DNA from: Pseudoalteromonas sp. SMS1
GTDB lineage: Bacteria; Pseudomonadota; Gammaproteobacteria; Enterobacterales; Alteromonadaceae
Assembly: GCF_021530565.1 (NCBI RefSeq)
Contig: NZ_JAKGBI010000015.1
Coordinates: 1-64,000 of the forward strand
Direction of reading: 5' to 3'
Length of the DNA stretch: 64,000 bases
Position 1 is the stretch's first letter. Each line of letters begins with the position of its first letter. Positions 55,619 through 64,000 of this stretch are shown here, one piece after another. The notes under the pieces were generated by a model. The model saw only the letters and a program-made list of their open reading frames with translations, was not told where the DNA came from and made no database searches. The translations under genes and the position numbers were made by a program.

Positions 55619-56968
55619 TTAGTTGTTTGCAACTAAGCCTGTATTGATGGCTTCTAAATCAGCGCGAGTTAAATCACCAGATGCCTGTTTTAGCTGCAAT
55701 GTAGACAAGATGTACTGATAACGTAAGTTAGCAAGATTTCGTTTAGCACTATACAAGTTACGCGTGCTCACGAGTACATCAACGATGGTACGAGTACCCA
55801 CTTCAAACCCAGCTTCAGTTGCTTGTAGCGCACTCTCCGCTGAAACTACAGCTTGCTCTAGTGCTCGGTAAGTTGCCACATCAGACATCACTTGGTTGTA
55901 AGATGTGATCACTGAACGTGTGATATTACGCATAGAGGCTTCTAGATCTTCACTGGCTGCAACGTATAGCGCCCTTGCTTGGTCTGTTGCTGCAACCGTT
56001 CTGCCACCAGAGTAAATTGGGACATCTAGTGTCAGACCGATACTTGTTTCATCACCGCGCGGTGCCAATTCTCTTCCTGGTGTGTTAGTCAGGGAATCAC
56101 CATGCGAAGCCTGTAGTGATAGTGTTGGGTAGTGACCAGCTCGGGCTTGGTCAATTTGATCCTGTGCGATTTCAAGCGCTGACTTCGCTACCTGCAAAGA
56201 AAGGTTTTTCTCTTTCGCAATGTTGATGAAGTCATCCGCTTTTTTGTTTGGTTTTACCGTTGAAAACTTCTCGGTATTTAACTTGTCAAGCTTCGCGTGA
56301 TATTTGCCTGTGATAGTACGCAGTGTTTCGCGTGCCGTTTCAACTTCATTCTGCGCGACAATTTCGTTAGCAACTGATTGGTCAAACTGAGCTTGCGCTT
56401 CGTGTACGTCTGTAATGGCAGTTAAGCCAACTTCGTAACGTTGCTTTGTTTGTTCAAGCTGGCGTTCGATCGCACGTTTCTCTGCCTGAACGAACTCTAA
56501 TCCATCTAGTGCACCTAGTACTTCGAAATAGCCTTGTGCGATACGTACAATCAGGTTTTGTTTTTCTTGTTCGTACTGAGTTAAAGATTGCATCGCGCGC
56601 TTTTCAGCAATAGACAGGCCTTCCCAAATGCTTAAGTCAAAAATGGTTTGGTTCAGCGTGAGTGTACGAGAGAATGAGTCTCGGTAGCTATCTTGCAGTT
56701 GATACCCTGACTCATCGTCTTGAGTCGCTGGTGCGCCCGTTGAGTCCGTGTCTGAGTAGCTAAATCTTAAGCCTAATGTTGGTAACAATTGGCCTAATGC
56801 ACTGTCTTGTGCATACTTTTGTGCCTCTGCACTCGCTTTTGCACGTAAAACAGTAGGATCGTTAGCTGTTGCAATGTCGTAAACTTGTAGCAAGTCTTCT
56901 GCGTAGGTGTTGTTGCTTGACAGCGCACAGGTCAAGCCAACCAACATAGATAAAATGGTTTTTTTCAT
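55619..56968 (-). CDS. tolC: Outer membrane efflux channel TolC
   Basis: A 449-residue outer membrane factor. The signal peptide is about 1-23 (ending NTYA). Two repeats of the OEP fold follow, with coiled-coil helices at about 120-215 and 330-430 and the GLDVPIYSGGRT strand near 312. It serves as the exit duct of tripartite efflux pumps and type I secretion. It is divergent from nudF, the common tolC/nudF arrangement. Confidence 0.93.
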   Translation of the reverse strand: MKKTILSMLVGLTCALSSNNTYAEDLLQVYDIATANDPTVLRAKASAEAQKYAQDSALGQLLPTLGLRFSYSDTDSTGAPATQDDESGYQLQDSYRDSFSRTLTLNQTIFDLSIWEGLSIAEKRAMQSLTQYEQEKQNLIVRIAQGYFEVLGALDGLEFVQAEKRAIERQLEQTKQRYEVGLTAITDVHEAQAQFDQSVANEIVAQNEVETARETLRTITGKYHAKLDKLNTEKFSTVKPNKKADDFINIAKEKNLSLQVAKSALEIAQDQIDQARAGHYPTLSLQASHGDSLTNTPGRELAPRGDETSIGLTLDVPIYSGGRTVAATDQARALYVAASEDLEASMRNITRSVITSYNQVMSDVATYRALEQAVVSAESALQATEAGFEVGTRTIVDVLVSTRNLYSAKRNLANLRYQYILSTLQLKQASGDLTRADLEAINTGLVANN

Positions 56969-57004
56969 TATTTGTGCAGTCCTTAGACAATTTTATTGTC
57001 AGCA

Positions 57005-57069
57005 TGTTACCTTGTTTTTATGCAAATTCCCAAGTGCTATTCTGGGATAAAAACAAAACAAGTGTAACA
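57005..57069. repeat. Imperfect inverted repeat in tolC-nudF spacer
   Basis: The outer arms TGTTAC (57005-57010) and GTAACA (57064-57069) and the inner arms TTGTTTTTAT (57012-57021) and ATAAAAACAA (57047-57056), plus CCCA/TGGG, form a long interrupted palindrome between the divergent genes. It could be a regulator site or an extended mRNA structure. Confidence 0.45.
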
Positions 57070-57178
57070 GAATATAATACATTATCGGTTCTGGCTTTTT
57101 GGCCATTTTAGTTGCTAATAGCAATATGGGGATAAATTAGCCGATATTAAACCCCGTTTTATGAATCTAGGATTAAAA

Positions 57179-57802
57179 ATGAAAGAAATTAATCAGTACA
57201 CCCGTCATGATGTCACGTTTAACTCTGCCACGCATGATGTTTTGTATGATGGTTTTTTGAAAATTGAAGAGTATATATTTGAACATGCCTTGTTTGATGG
57301 CGGTGTTTCCAAGCCCATTCGCAGGGAGATACTCGAACGCGGCCATGCGGTCGCAGTGTTACCTTATGACCCGCGTAGAGACGAAATATTATTGATTGAA
57401 CAAATTCGTATTGGTGCGCTTGCAACTAAGGAATCGCCTTGGTTATTAGAATGTATTGCAGGCATGGCAGAAGGCAGCACAGATCTTGAAGCGGTGGCTA
57501 GAAAAGAAGCACAAGAAGAAGCAGGCTTAAAGTTGAATAACCTGCATTATATGCGTTCTTATCTATCAAGCCCAGGGGGAACGACAGAACGTTTATATTT
57601 ATATTTAGCGGAAGTTGATTTGAATGATTATCAAGGAGGGACATTTGGGGTGGAGAGTGAAGGCGAAGACATAAAAGCCCATGTGATGTCTTTTGATGAA
57701 GCCATGTCTCGACTCGAAAGTGAGGAAATAGATAACGCTGCCACCGTGATTAGTCTACAATGGTTAGCGCTAAATAAATCGAAACTTGCAACATTGTTGT
57801 GA
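57179..57802 (+). CDS. nudF: ADP-ribose diphosphatase NudF
   Basis: A 207-residue Nudix hydrolase cleaving ADP-ribose. The Nudix box is intact (GMAEGSTDLEAVARKEAQEEAGL, near residues 103-125). ATG 57179 is preferred over ATG 57161, since AGGA lies 7 bases upstream of it. It heads a run with DUF1249, cpdA, yqiA, parE and parC, the familiar gammaproteobacterial order. Confidence 0.93.
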   Translation: MKEINQYTRHDVTFNSATHDVLYDGFLKIEEYIFEHALFDGGVSKPIRREILERGHAVAVLPYDPRRDEILLIEQIRIGALATKESPWLLECIAGMAEGSTDLEAVARKEAQEEAGLKLNNLHYMRSYLSSPGGTTERLYLYLAEVDLNDYQGGTFGVESEGEDIKAHVMSFDEAMSRLESEEIDNAATVISLQWLALNKSKLATLL

Positions 57803-57815
57803 AACGGGAGTCATT

Positions 57816-58298
57816 TTGTCTGATTTGATGCATGAGTATGGTGCAAGGGGTAACGCCACTAAACCTAGGTATGTGCAGTCCCTTCCAAAGTATATTACCT
57901 TGTGTGAGCACAATTATTTACGTGCACTCAAAGTTATGCCTGAAGAAGAAGTGGGAAATCAGTGTCAGATAAAAATGGGCGCCATGGACTTTTTCATTGC
58001 AGTGGATGCGGTTGCGAAATACACCACAGATATATCTATCCGTCAAAAGCATGCCTTAAGCAGCCATATTGGGGAGTTTGAGTTAGCTGTTCGGTTATAC
58101 CACGATGCACGAGTGGCCGAAGTGATTCAGCACAACTACCATCAAAAGGTGAAACCTTCGTATCGTTACCCCAATCCTAATATGCACCATAAAGATGAAA
58201 AGTATCAATTAAATGCATTTTTAGCGGATTGGCTTCTTGCCTGTATTGAACGCGGTAGAGTGCCATTGAATTGGGATGTGAACAATGGCTTGGTTTGA
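57816..58298 (+). CDS. yqiB: DUF1249 protein (YqiB-like)
   Basis: A 160-residue protein with the DUF1249 hallmarks YITLCEHNYLRALKVMP, VRLYHDARVAEV and RYPNPNMHHKDEKYQLNAFLADWL. Start TTG at 57816 with GGGAG 5 bases upstream; ATG 57828 is possible. Function unknown. Its 3' end overlaps cpdA by 14 bases. Confidence 0.88.
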   Translation: MSDLMHEYGARGNATKPRYVQSLPKYITLCEHNYLRALKVMPEEEVGNQCQIKMGAMDFFIAVDAVAKYTTDISIRQKHALSSHIGEFELAVRLYHDARVAEVIQHNYHQKVKPSYRYPNPNMHHKDEKYQLNAFLADWLLACIERGRVPLNWDVNNGLV

Positions 58299-59049
58299 CG
58301 AAAACTATGTATTTAATCAAACTCAACTAACGCTGGCTCACATTACGGATACACATTTGTTTGCAGTGAGTAGTGGCGAATATTTTGGGGTGAATACCGC
58401 GGAACACTTTAAGCGCGTGTTGTCGGAGCTTGCGACGAAAACGCTCGATGCGGTCATATTTGGTGGTGACCTTACCCAAGATCATACGGTTGAATCTTAT
58501 CAGTTATTTGCCCAAATTTTAGCTGAGTCTCCGCTCGAGTGCCCACTGTTTTGGGTGCCCGGTAACCATGACGATATTGCGTTTTTAGCTAAGATCAGTA
58601 AGGGGCAAATCCATTCTGCAAAACGGCTGACTTTTGAGTTAGGGCAAGTTTTGCTGCTCAATAGTAAGGGGGTAACCCCTGCTGGTTGGGTAGACGCTGC
58701 ACACCTTATTGAAATAGAGCGGCATACAAGTGTCCCTAGCATTGCATTTTGTCATCATAATCCATTGCCCATAAACGGATACTTAGATAAACATATGTTA
58801 GAAAATGGGCCCCAGTTGCTCAATTGCTTAGCCAATACTGGCAGGGTTTTGAACTTATTCCATGGGCATGTGCATCATGAATATGACTTTACATTTAGAA
58901 CATTAAAGATCAATGCGACCCCAGCGACATCTATCCAGTTCACGCGTCATACAGAACAATGGCAACAAGAAAACTTAGGTGCGGGATACAGGCTAGTGAG
59001 TTGGACACGTGACGGTATACAAACAGAGGTTAAATGGCTCGAAAAGTAA
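58285..59049 (+). CDS. cpdA: 3',5'-cAMP phosphodiesterase CpdA
   Basis: A 254-residue metallophosphoesterase with the metal-site motifs ITDTHL (D19), GGDLTQD (near 61), GNHDD (near 93) and GHVHHE (near 193). It lowers cAMP and so tunes CRP-dependent genes. It overlaps both neighbours and lies in the nudF-yqiB-cpdA-yqiA-parE run. Confidence 0.93.
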   Translation: MAWFDENYVFNQTQLTLAHITDTHLFAVSSGEYFGVNTAEHFKRVLSELATKTLDAVIFGGDLTQDHTVESYQLFAQILAESPLECPLFWVPGNHDDIAFLAKISKGQIHSAKRLTFELGQVLLLNSKGVTPAGWVDAAHLIEIERHTSVPSIAFCHHNPLPINGYLDKHMLENGPQLLNCLANTGRVLNLFHGHVHHEYDFTFRTLKINATPATSIQFTRHTEQWQQENLGAGYRLVSWTRDGIQTEVKWLEK

Positions 59050-59591
59050 TCTATATACACGGCTTTAACAGCTCAGAAAAATCATTTAAAGCTGTGCAAT
59101 TTGGGGAGTTTTGTCGCGCACGTTGTGAGTATATTATTCCTCGTTTACATTTTGACCCACGTATTGCAATGTTGCAGCTGGAGCAACTCATTGATCAAGA
59201 CTGTGCATTGATAGGCAGTTCGTTAGGCGGCTTCTATGCAACACATTTGTCAGAACGATTTGGATTAAAAGCGGTCGTAGTGAACCCCGCTGTTAGGCCG
59301 GATAAATTGTTATGGGATTACCTCGGAACTCAGTATAATCCTTACCAAGATATACATTACGAGCTTACTGAGGAACACGTATTTGCACTACAGCAAATGT
59401 ATGTGAAGCAGCTTACGACCCCAAGCAATATCATGTTATTGCAGCAAACTGGTGACGAAGTGTTACCTTATCAAGAAGCAGTGGCGTATTATTGTGAGTG
59501 CCCCTCAAAAATAGAATTTGGTGGCGACCACAGTTTCATGAATTTTGAAAGGCACTTTAATCGCCTCGCCAATTTTCTTAAAATTAACTAA
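59034..59591 (+). CDS. yqiA: YqiA family esterase
   Basis: A 185-residue alpha/beta-hydrolase with the nucleophile elbow GSSLGGF (near 62-68), a catalytic Asp in QQTGDEVLP and a His in GGDHSF. Related proteins hydrolyse acyl-CoA and short esters. It overlaps cpdA by 16 bases and ends 32 bases before parE. Confidence 0.91.
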   Translation: MARKVIYIHGFNSSEKSFKAVQFGEFCRARCEYIIPRLHFDPRIAMLQLEQLIDQDCALIGSSLGGFYATHLSERFGLKAVVVNPAVRPDKLLWDYLGTQYNPYQDIHYELTEEHVFALQQMYVKQLTTPSNIMLLQQTGDEVLPYQEAVAYYCECPSKIEFGGDHSFMNFERHFNRLANFLKIN

Positions 59592-59623
59592 AACAGAAAG
59601 AAATAACTTAGTCAGTAGCATTT

Positions 59624-61513
59624 ATGAGTGAGCAAAATTATAACGCAGAAGCCATTGAGGTGTTAAATGGCCTAGAGCCAGTTAAGCGCCGTCCAGGCAT
59701 GTATACGGACACCACTCGACCTAACCACTTAGGTCAAGAAGTTATCGATAACAGTGTTGATGAAGCATTGGCAGGCCATGCGAGTAAAATTGATGTTATT
59801 TTGCATGAAGATAACTCGCTTCAGGTCATTGATGATGGTCGAGGTATGCCTGTGGATATTCACCCAGAAGAGGGGATCCCGGGCGTAGAACTGATCTTAA
59901 CGAAACTGCATGCTGGTGGTAAATTTTCGAACAAAAACTATCAGTTTTCGGGTGGCTTACACGGGGTTGGTATTTCGGTTGTAAATGCACTTTCAACACG
60001 TGTGGAGGTCACTGTTAAGCGCGATGCTCAACAATTTGAAATTGCATTTGAAAATGGTGACAAGGTTCAAGACCTCGAAGTGACGGGCAGTGTTGGAAAA
60101 CGTAATACTGGTACTTCGGTACAGTTTTGGCCTGATGCAAGTTACTTTGACTCTGCCAACTTTTCATTGACTAAGCTTCATCATTTGCTCAAGGCGAAGG
60201 CCGTCCTTTGTCCGGGGTTACGCATCCGTTTTATCAATAAGCAAACCAAAGAAACGCAAGAATGGCACTATGAGTCAGGTTTACAAGATTATCTAAGCGA
60301 CAGCGCTAAAGACTTAGAGGTATTACCTAAATCTCCTTTTACGGGAAGTTTCAGCGGTTCAACAGAAGGTGTTGATTGGGCACTGCATTGGCTACCAGAG
60401 GGCGGAGAGTCCATAGCCGAAAGCTATGTCAACCTGATCCCGACTGCGCAAGGAGGGACCCATGTCAATGGTCTTAGACAGGGATTACTAGAAGCGATGC
60501 GTGAGTTTTGTGAATTTCGCAACCTGCTGCCACGTGGAGTGAAACTAACACCAGATGATGTATGGGATAAATGTAGTTACGTATTATCGGTTAAAATGCA
60601 AGACCCACAGTTTGCAGGCCAAACCAAAGAAAAGCTCTCTTCTCGCTCGTGCGCGACGTTTGTTTCTGGCATCGTCAAAGATGCGTTTAGCTTATGGCTT
60701 AATGAACATACAGAAACCGCAGAGCTATTAGCAGAGTTATGTATTAGCAATGCTCAAAAACGGTTACGCGCGGCAAAAAAGGTAGTGCGTAAAAAGGTCA
60801 CCAGTGGCCCAGCCTTGCCCGGTAAACTCACCGATTGTTCGGGGAGTGAAACCGAACGTTCAGAACTCTTTTTAGTAGAAGGTGACTCGGCAGGTGGGTC
60901 AGCCAAACAGGCTCGGGACAGAGAGTTTCAGGCGATTATGCCTTTGCGCGGTAAAATTCTGAATACTTGGGAGGTTGACTCAGGTCAGATTTTAGCTTCT
61001 CAAGAGGTCCATGATATCTCGGTGGCTTTGGGAATAGACCCCGATTCAACTGATTTATCAGCACTCCGTTATGGCAAAGTGTGCATCCTTGCTGATGCAG
61101 ACTCGGATGGTTTACACATTGCAACCTTGCTATGTGCGCTGTTTGTAAAGCATTTTCCGACGTTAGTTGAAGCCGGGCATGTGTATGTTGCGATGCCGCC
61201 TTTATTCCGTATAGACGTCGGGAAAGAAGTTTATTATGCGTTAGATGAAGATGAGAAGCGTGGCATATTAGACCGTATTGAGGCCGAGAAAAAGCGCGGT
61301 AAAGTCAATGTACAACGCTTTAAAGGCCTGGGTGAGATGAACCCAATGCAATTACGTGAGACCACGATGGATCCCAACACCCGTCGGTTAGTTCAGCTTA
61401 CTTTAGAGGAGCAAGAGCAGACAATGGAAATGATGGATATGTTGTTGGCGAAAAAGCGCTCCGGTGACCGCAAAGCTTGGTTAGAGCAACATGGCGACAA
61501 AGCCGAGGTATAA
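59624..61513 (+). CDS. parE: DNA topoisomerase IV subunit B
   Basis: A 629-residue ATPase subunit of topoisomerase IV. The GHKL ATP site shows DNSVDEALAGHA, DDGRGMPVDIH and SGGLHGVGISVVNAL. The Toprim domain has LVEGDSAGGSAKQARDREFQAIMPLRGKILN and ADADSDGLHI. It is 18 bases upstream of parC. Confidence 0.97.
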   Translation: MSEQNYNAEAIEVLNGLEPVKRRPGMYTDTTRPNHLGQEVIDNSVDEALAGHASKIDVILHEDNSLQVIDDGRGMPVDIHPEEGIPGVELILTKLHAGGKFSNKNYQFSGGLHGVGISVVNALSTRVEVTVKRDAQQFEIAFENGDKVQDLEVTGSVGKRNTGTSVQFWPDASYFDSANFSLTKLHHLLKAKAVLCPGLRIRFINKQTKETQEWHYESGLQDYLSDSAKDLEVLPKSPFTGSFSGSTEGVDWALHWLPEGGESIAESYVNLIPTAQGGTHVNGLRQGLLEAMREFCEFRNLLPRGVKLTPDDVWDKCSYVLSVKMQDPQFAGQTKEKLSSRSCATFVSGIVKDAFSLWLNEHTETAELLAELCISNAQKRLRAAKKVVRKKVTSGPALPGKLTDCSGSETERSELFLVEGDSAGGSAKQARDREFQAIMPLRGKILNTWEVDSGQILASQEVHDISVALGIDPDSTDLSALRYGKVCILADADSDGLHIATLLCALFVKHFPTLVEAGHVYVAMPPLFRIDVGKEVYYALDEDEKRGILDRIEAEKKRGKVNVQRFKGLGEMNPMQLRETTMDPNTRRLVQLTLEEQEQTMEMMDMLLAKKRSGDRKAWLEQHGDKAEV

Positions 61514-61531
61514 CAAGAAGTAAGGTGTATC

Positions 61532-63826
61532 ATGACTGATCCACAAGCCCTATCATTACAGGGCATAGAACAATTACCAATGGGGCGTTTTACCGAAGAC
61601 GCCTATTTAAATTACTCCATGTATGTGATCATGGATAGGGCATTACCACACATTGGTGATGGCCTGAAACCTGTGCAACGTCGTATTGTTTATGCGATGA
61701 GCGAGTTAGGTTTATCTGCAGCTGCAAAATATAAAAAGTCGGCGCGTACGGTGGGTGACGTGCTGGGTAAATACCATCCTCACGGCGACAGTGCGTGTTA
61801 TGAAGCGATGGTCTTAATGGCACAGCCTTTTTCTTATCGATATCCGTTGGTGGATGGACAAGGTAACTGGGGTGCTGCCGATGACCCTAAATCCTTTGCT
61901 GCAATGCGTTATACTGAAGCGCGTTTATCAAAGTTCTCAGAGGTGCTGCTCAAAGAGCTTGGCCAAGGCACCGTAGATTGGGTACCAAACTTTGATGGGA
62001 CAATGAAAGAGCCTCAAGTGCTACCAGCACGCTTACCTCATATCCTATTGAATGGCGTGACGGGGATTGCAGTTGGTATGGCCACGGATATTCCACCACA
62101 CAATGTGAATGAGCTGGCCACAGCATGCTGCATGCTGCTGGACAAACCTAAAACGACGTTAGAGGAACTGCTCGAGGTCGTACAAGCACCCGATTACCCG
62201 ACTGAAGCAGAAATCATCACGCCAAAAGATGATATTCGTAAAATCTATACCACGGGGCGTGGTTCAATCAAGATGCGTGCAGTGTATCAAGAAGAGCAAG
62301 GTGAAATCGTTATCACTGCTTTGCCACACCAGACCTCTGGTGCGAAGATACTTGAGCAAATCGCTGCGCAAATGACCGCTAAAAAGCTGCCGATGGTTGC
62401 CGATTTACGGGACGAGTCAGACCATGAAAACCCAACGCGTATTGTTGTTGTGCCGCGCTCTAACCGAGTTAAAGCAGAACCACTGATGGCGCATTTGTTT
62501 GCAACGACCGATCTTGAGAAGAACTATCGTGTAAACCTTAACATGATTGGTTTAGATGGACGTCCTCAGGTCAAAGATCTCCAACAAATTCTTTCTGAGT
62601 GGTTAATATTCCGTCGTGAAACTGTGCGCAGAAGGTTGCAGTATCGCCTTGACAAGGTATTGGCGCGCTTACACATTTTAGAAGGCTTGATGATTGCTTT
62701 CTTAAATATTGATGAAGTCATTGAAATCATTCGTAATGAGGAAGAACCTAAAGCAGAGTTAATGTCTCGATTTGGTTTGTCTGACACCCAAGCAGAAGCC
62801 ATTCTTGACTTGAAGTTACGCCACCTTGCGAAACTTGAAGAGATGAAGATCCGCGGTGAACAAGATGAGTTGAGTAAAGAGCGTGACAAATTAGAGTTAA
62901 CGCTGGGCTCTGATCGTCGCATGTCGACATTAATGAAAAAAGAAATCCAAGAAGCCGCGGAGCTGTATGGCGATGAAAGACGTTCGCCAGTAATTGAAAG
63001 ACAGGAAGCGAAAGCGCTGAGTGAAAAGGATCTCATCCCGTCTGAATCGGTGACCGTGGTGCTGTCCGAAAAGGGCTGGGCTCGTTTTGCCAAAGGTCAT
63101 GAAATCGATGCAGAGGGATTAAATTATCGCTCTGGTGATAGCTATAAAGCTTCTGCCAAGGGCAAGAGTAATCAGCCTGCGGTCTTTTTAGATAGTTCTG
63201 GTCGCGCTTTTGCGACAGATGCGCACAGTTTGCCCTCTGCAAGAAGCCAGGGCGAACCAATGACAGGTCGATTTAACCTTGCAACAGGGGTGAATTTTGA
63301 GCATGTTGTCATGGGGGAGGAGCAAGATCTATATTTGATGGCAACAGATGGTGGCTATGGATTTATCACTGAATTCTCTGATTTGGTCAGCAAGAATAAA
63401 AATGGTAAGGCGCTGGTCAGTATTCCTAAAGGTGCAGAGTTGATGGCACCCATTACTGTCAATGATGTAGCTACAGATCGCTGTATGGCGATTTCTAACG
63501 AAGGCCGCATGTTGCTTTTCCCACTGAGAGATTTGCCGAAATTGGCCAAAGGTAAAGGGAATAAGATTATTTCCATTCCAAACGCCAAAGTGCAGGCAAG
63601 AGAGGAGTTTGTCAAAGTGCTGGCGGTTGTCCCAGAGGGACGTGCGGTTACACTATATGCTGGAAAACGCAAGTTGACACTGAAAAACTCTGATCTTGAA
63701 CATTATTTTGGAGAGCGAGGGCGCCGAGGTAATAAGTTACCGCGGGGCTTGCAGCGCGTCGATAACTTTGAAGTTGAGTTTATAGAAGCGGAAGATATCA
63801 ACCCTGAAGGGGATACGGAAGCCTAA
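61532..63826 (+). CDS. parC: DNA topoisomerase IV subunit A
   Basis: A 764-residue breakage-reunion subunit. The catalytic tyrosine is Y127 in RYTEARL. In the quinolone-interaction segment, [12 protein letters not shown], both key positions keep the wild-type residues (S87 and E91, the counterparts of Escherichia S80 and E84). The C-terminal beta-propeller domain is shorter than in GyrA. It decatenates daughter chromosomes with ParE. Confidence 0.97.
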   Translation: MTDPQALSLQGIEQLPMGRFTEDAYLNYSMYVIMDRALPHIGDGLKPVQRRIVYAMSELGLSAAAKYKKSARTVGDVLGKYHPHGDSACYEAMVLMAQPFSYRYPLVDGQGNWGAADDPKSFAAMRYTEARLSKFSEVLLKELGQGTVDWVPNFDGTMKEPQVLPARLPHILLNGVTGIAVGMATDIPPHNVNELATACCMLLDKPKTTLEELLEVVQAPDYPTEAEIITPKDDIRKIYTTGRGSIKMRAVYQEEQGEIVITALPHQTSGAKILEQIAAQMTAKKLPMVADLRDESDHENPTRIVVVPRSNRVKAEPLMAHLFATTDLEKNYRVNLNMIGLDGRPQVKDLQQILSEWLIFRRETVRRRLQYRLDKVLARLHILEGLMIAFLNIDEVIEIIRNEEEPKAELMSRFGLSDTQAEAILDLKLRHLAKLEEMKIRGEQDELSKERDKLELTLGSDRRMSTLMKKEIQEAAELYGDERRSPVIERQEAKALSEKDLIPSESVTVVLSEKGWARFAKGHEIDAEGLNYRSGDSYKASAKGKSNQPAVFLDSSGRAFATDAHSLPSARSQGEPMTGRFNLATGVNFEHVVMGEEQDLYLMATDGGYGFITEFSDLVSKNKNGKALVSIPKGAELMAPITVNDVATDRCMAISNEGRMLLFPLRDLPKLAKGKGNKIISIPNAKVQAREEFVKVLAVVPEGRAVTLYAGKRKLTLKNSDLEHYFGERGRRGNKLPRGLQRVDNFEVEFIEAEDINPEGDTEA

Positions 63827-63838
63827 AGCGATGAGAGG

Positions 63839-63863
63839 AGCGGGTCAAATGACTCGCTTTTTT
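63839..63863 (+). terminator. Terminator after parC
   Basis: The stem AGCGGGTCA (63839-63847) / TGACTCGCT (63850-63858), with one G-U pair, is followed by a T run to 63863. It lies 12 bases after the parC stop. Confidence 0.85.
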
Positions 63864-64000
63864 ATTGCCCGTCGAGCATCAACATTGCGCAGCGCATTGT
63901 CATCATTTCCTCGTTAATCTGTCACTTTGCAGTAAAAACCCTGATGTATGACAAGCAATTTCTATCTGACTCGGCTAGAATACACGGTTATAAGTTATTC

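Noticed and set aside
63864..64000. A gene or promoter at the right window edge
   Set aside because: Only a 15-codon minus-strand frame and a badly spaced ATGACA/TAGAAT pair are visible; nothing supportable before the window ends.

Overview
The window looks like chromosome of a marine gammaproteobacterium of the Alteromonadales, most probably Pseudoalteromonas or a close relative. This is inferred from the gene order ftsB-ispD-ispF-truD-surE-pcm-nlpD-rpoS, a moderate to low GC content, the pilT/pilU-yggS-proC-yggT-rdgB-hemW block and the parE/parC block with cpdA, yqiA and nudF. No sequence search was run; all names come from motifs, lengths and context.

Layout. (1) 1-170: the 3' half of a 5S rRNA with an expanded helix IV and a strong terminator, bracketed by two identical 54-bp hairpin-forming repeats (1-54 and 205-258). 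(2) 260-761: no gene. (3) 762-16922: nineteen tightly packed plus-strand genes forming an aryl polyene (APE) biosynthesis and export cluster. It has ketosynthases, a chain-length factor, two carrier proteins, ketoreductase, two dehydratases, aryl-ACP synthetase, thioesterase, acyltransferases, a glycosyltransferase, a LolA-like carrier, an MMPL exporter and a DUF3261 lipoprotein. It also carries an MIO aromatic amino acid ammonia-lyase and a halogenase-like flavoprotein. (4) 16986-19290: minus-strand CoxE-like VWA protein, MoxR ATPase and a DUF1653 protein. (5) 19378-26489: DUF2947, an unknown gene, then ftsB, ispD, ispF, truD, surE, pcm, nlpD, rpoS. (6) 26760-31757: valS, holC, pepA (minus). 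(7) 31953-34129: lptF, lptG. (8) 34171-39221: RDD protein, tRNA-Leu(CAA), a small membrane protein, an orphan histidine kinase and a DUF885 lipoprotein. (9) 39383-43632: hemW, rdgB, DUF4426, yggT, proC, yggS (minus), divergent from pilT, pilU and a secreted binding-protein-like gene (43662-46697). (10) 46711-51044: ruvX, yqgE, gshB, rsmE, an unknown gene and a DUF350 protein (minus). (11) 51125-56968: glnE (+), then a TcpQ-like protein, lpxL and tolC (minus). (12) 57179-63826: nudF, DUF1249, cpdA, yqiA, parE, parC.

The APE cluster is the one clearly accessory and most interesting region. The inferred pathway is as follows. The ammonia-lyase makes an aryl-acrylate starter from an aromatic amino acid, and ApeH loads it on an acyl carrier protein. 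ApeR and the ApeO/ApeC pair extend it with ApeQ reduction and ApeI/ApeP dehydration. The flavoprotein may oxidise or halogenate the head group. The glycosyltransferase and acyltransferases attach the product to a lipid carrier, and the ApeL/ApeM/ApeN set delivers it to the outer membrane. The rest of the window is mostly conserved housekeeping DNA with a few uncharacterised genes.
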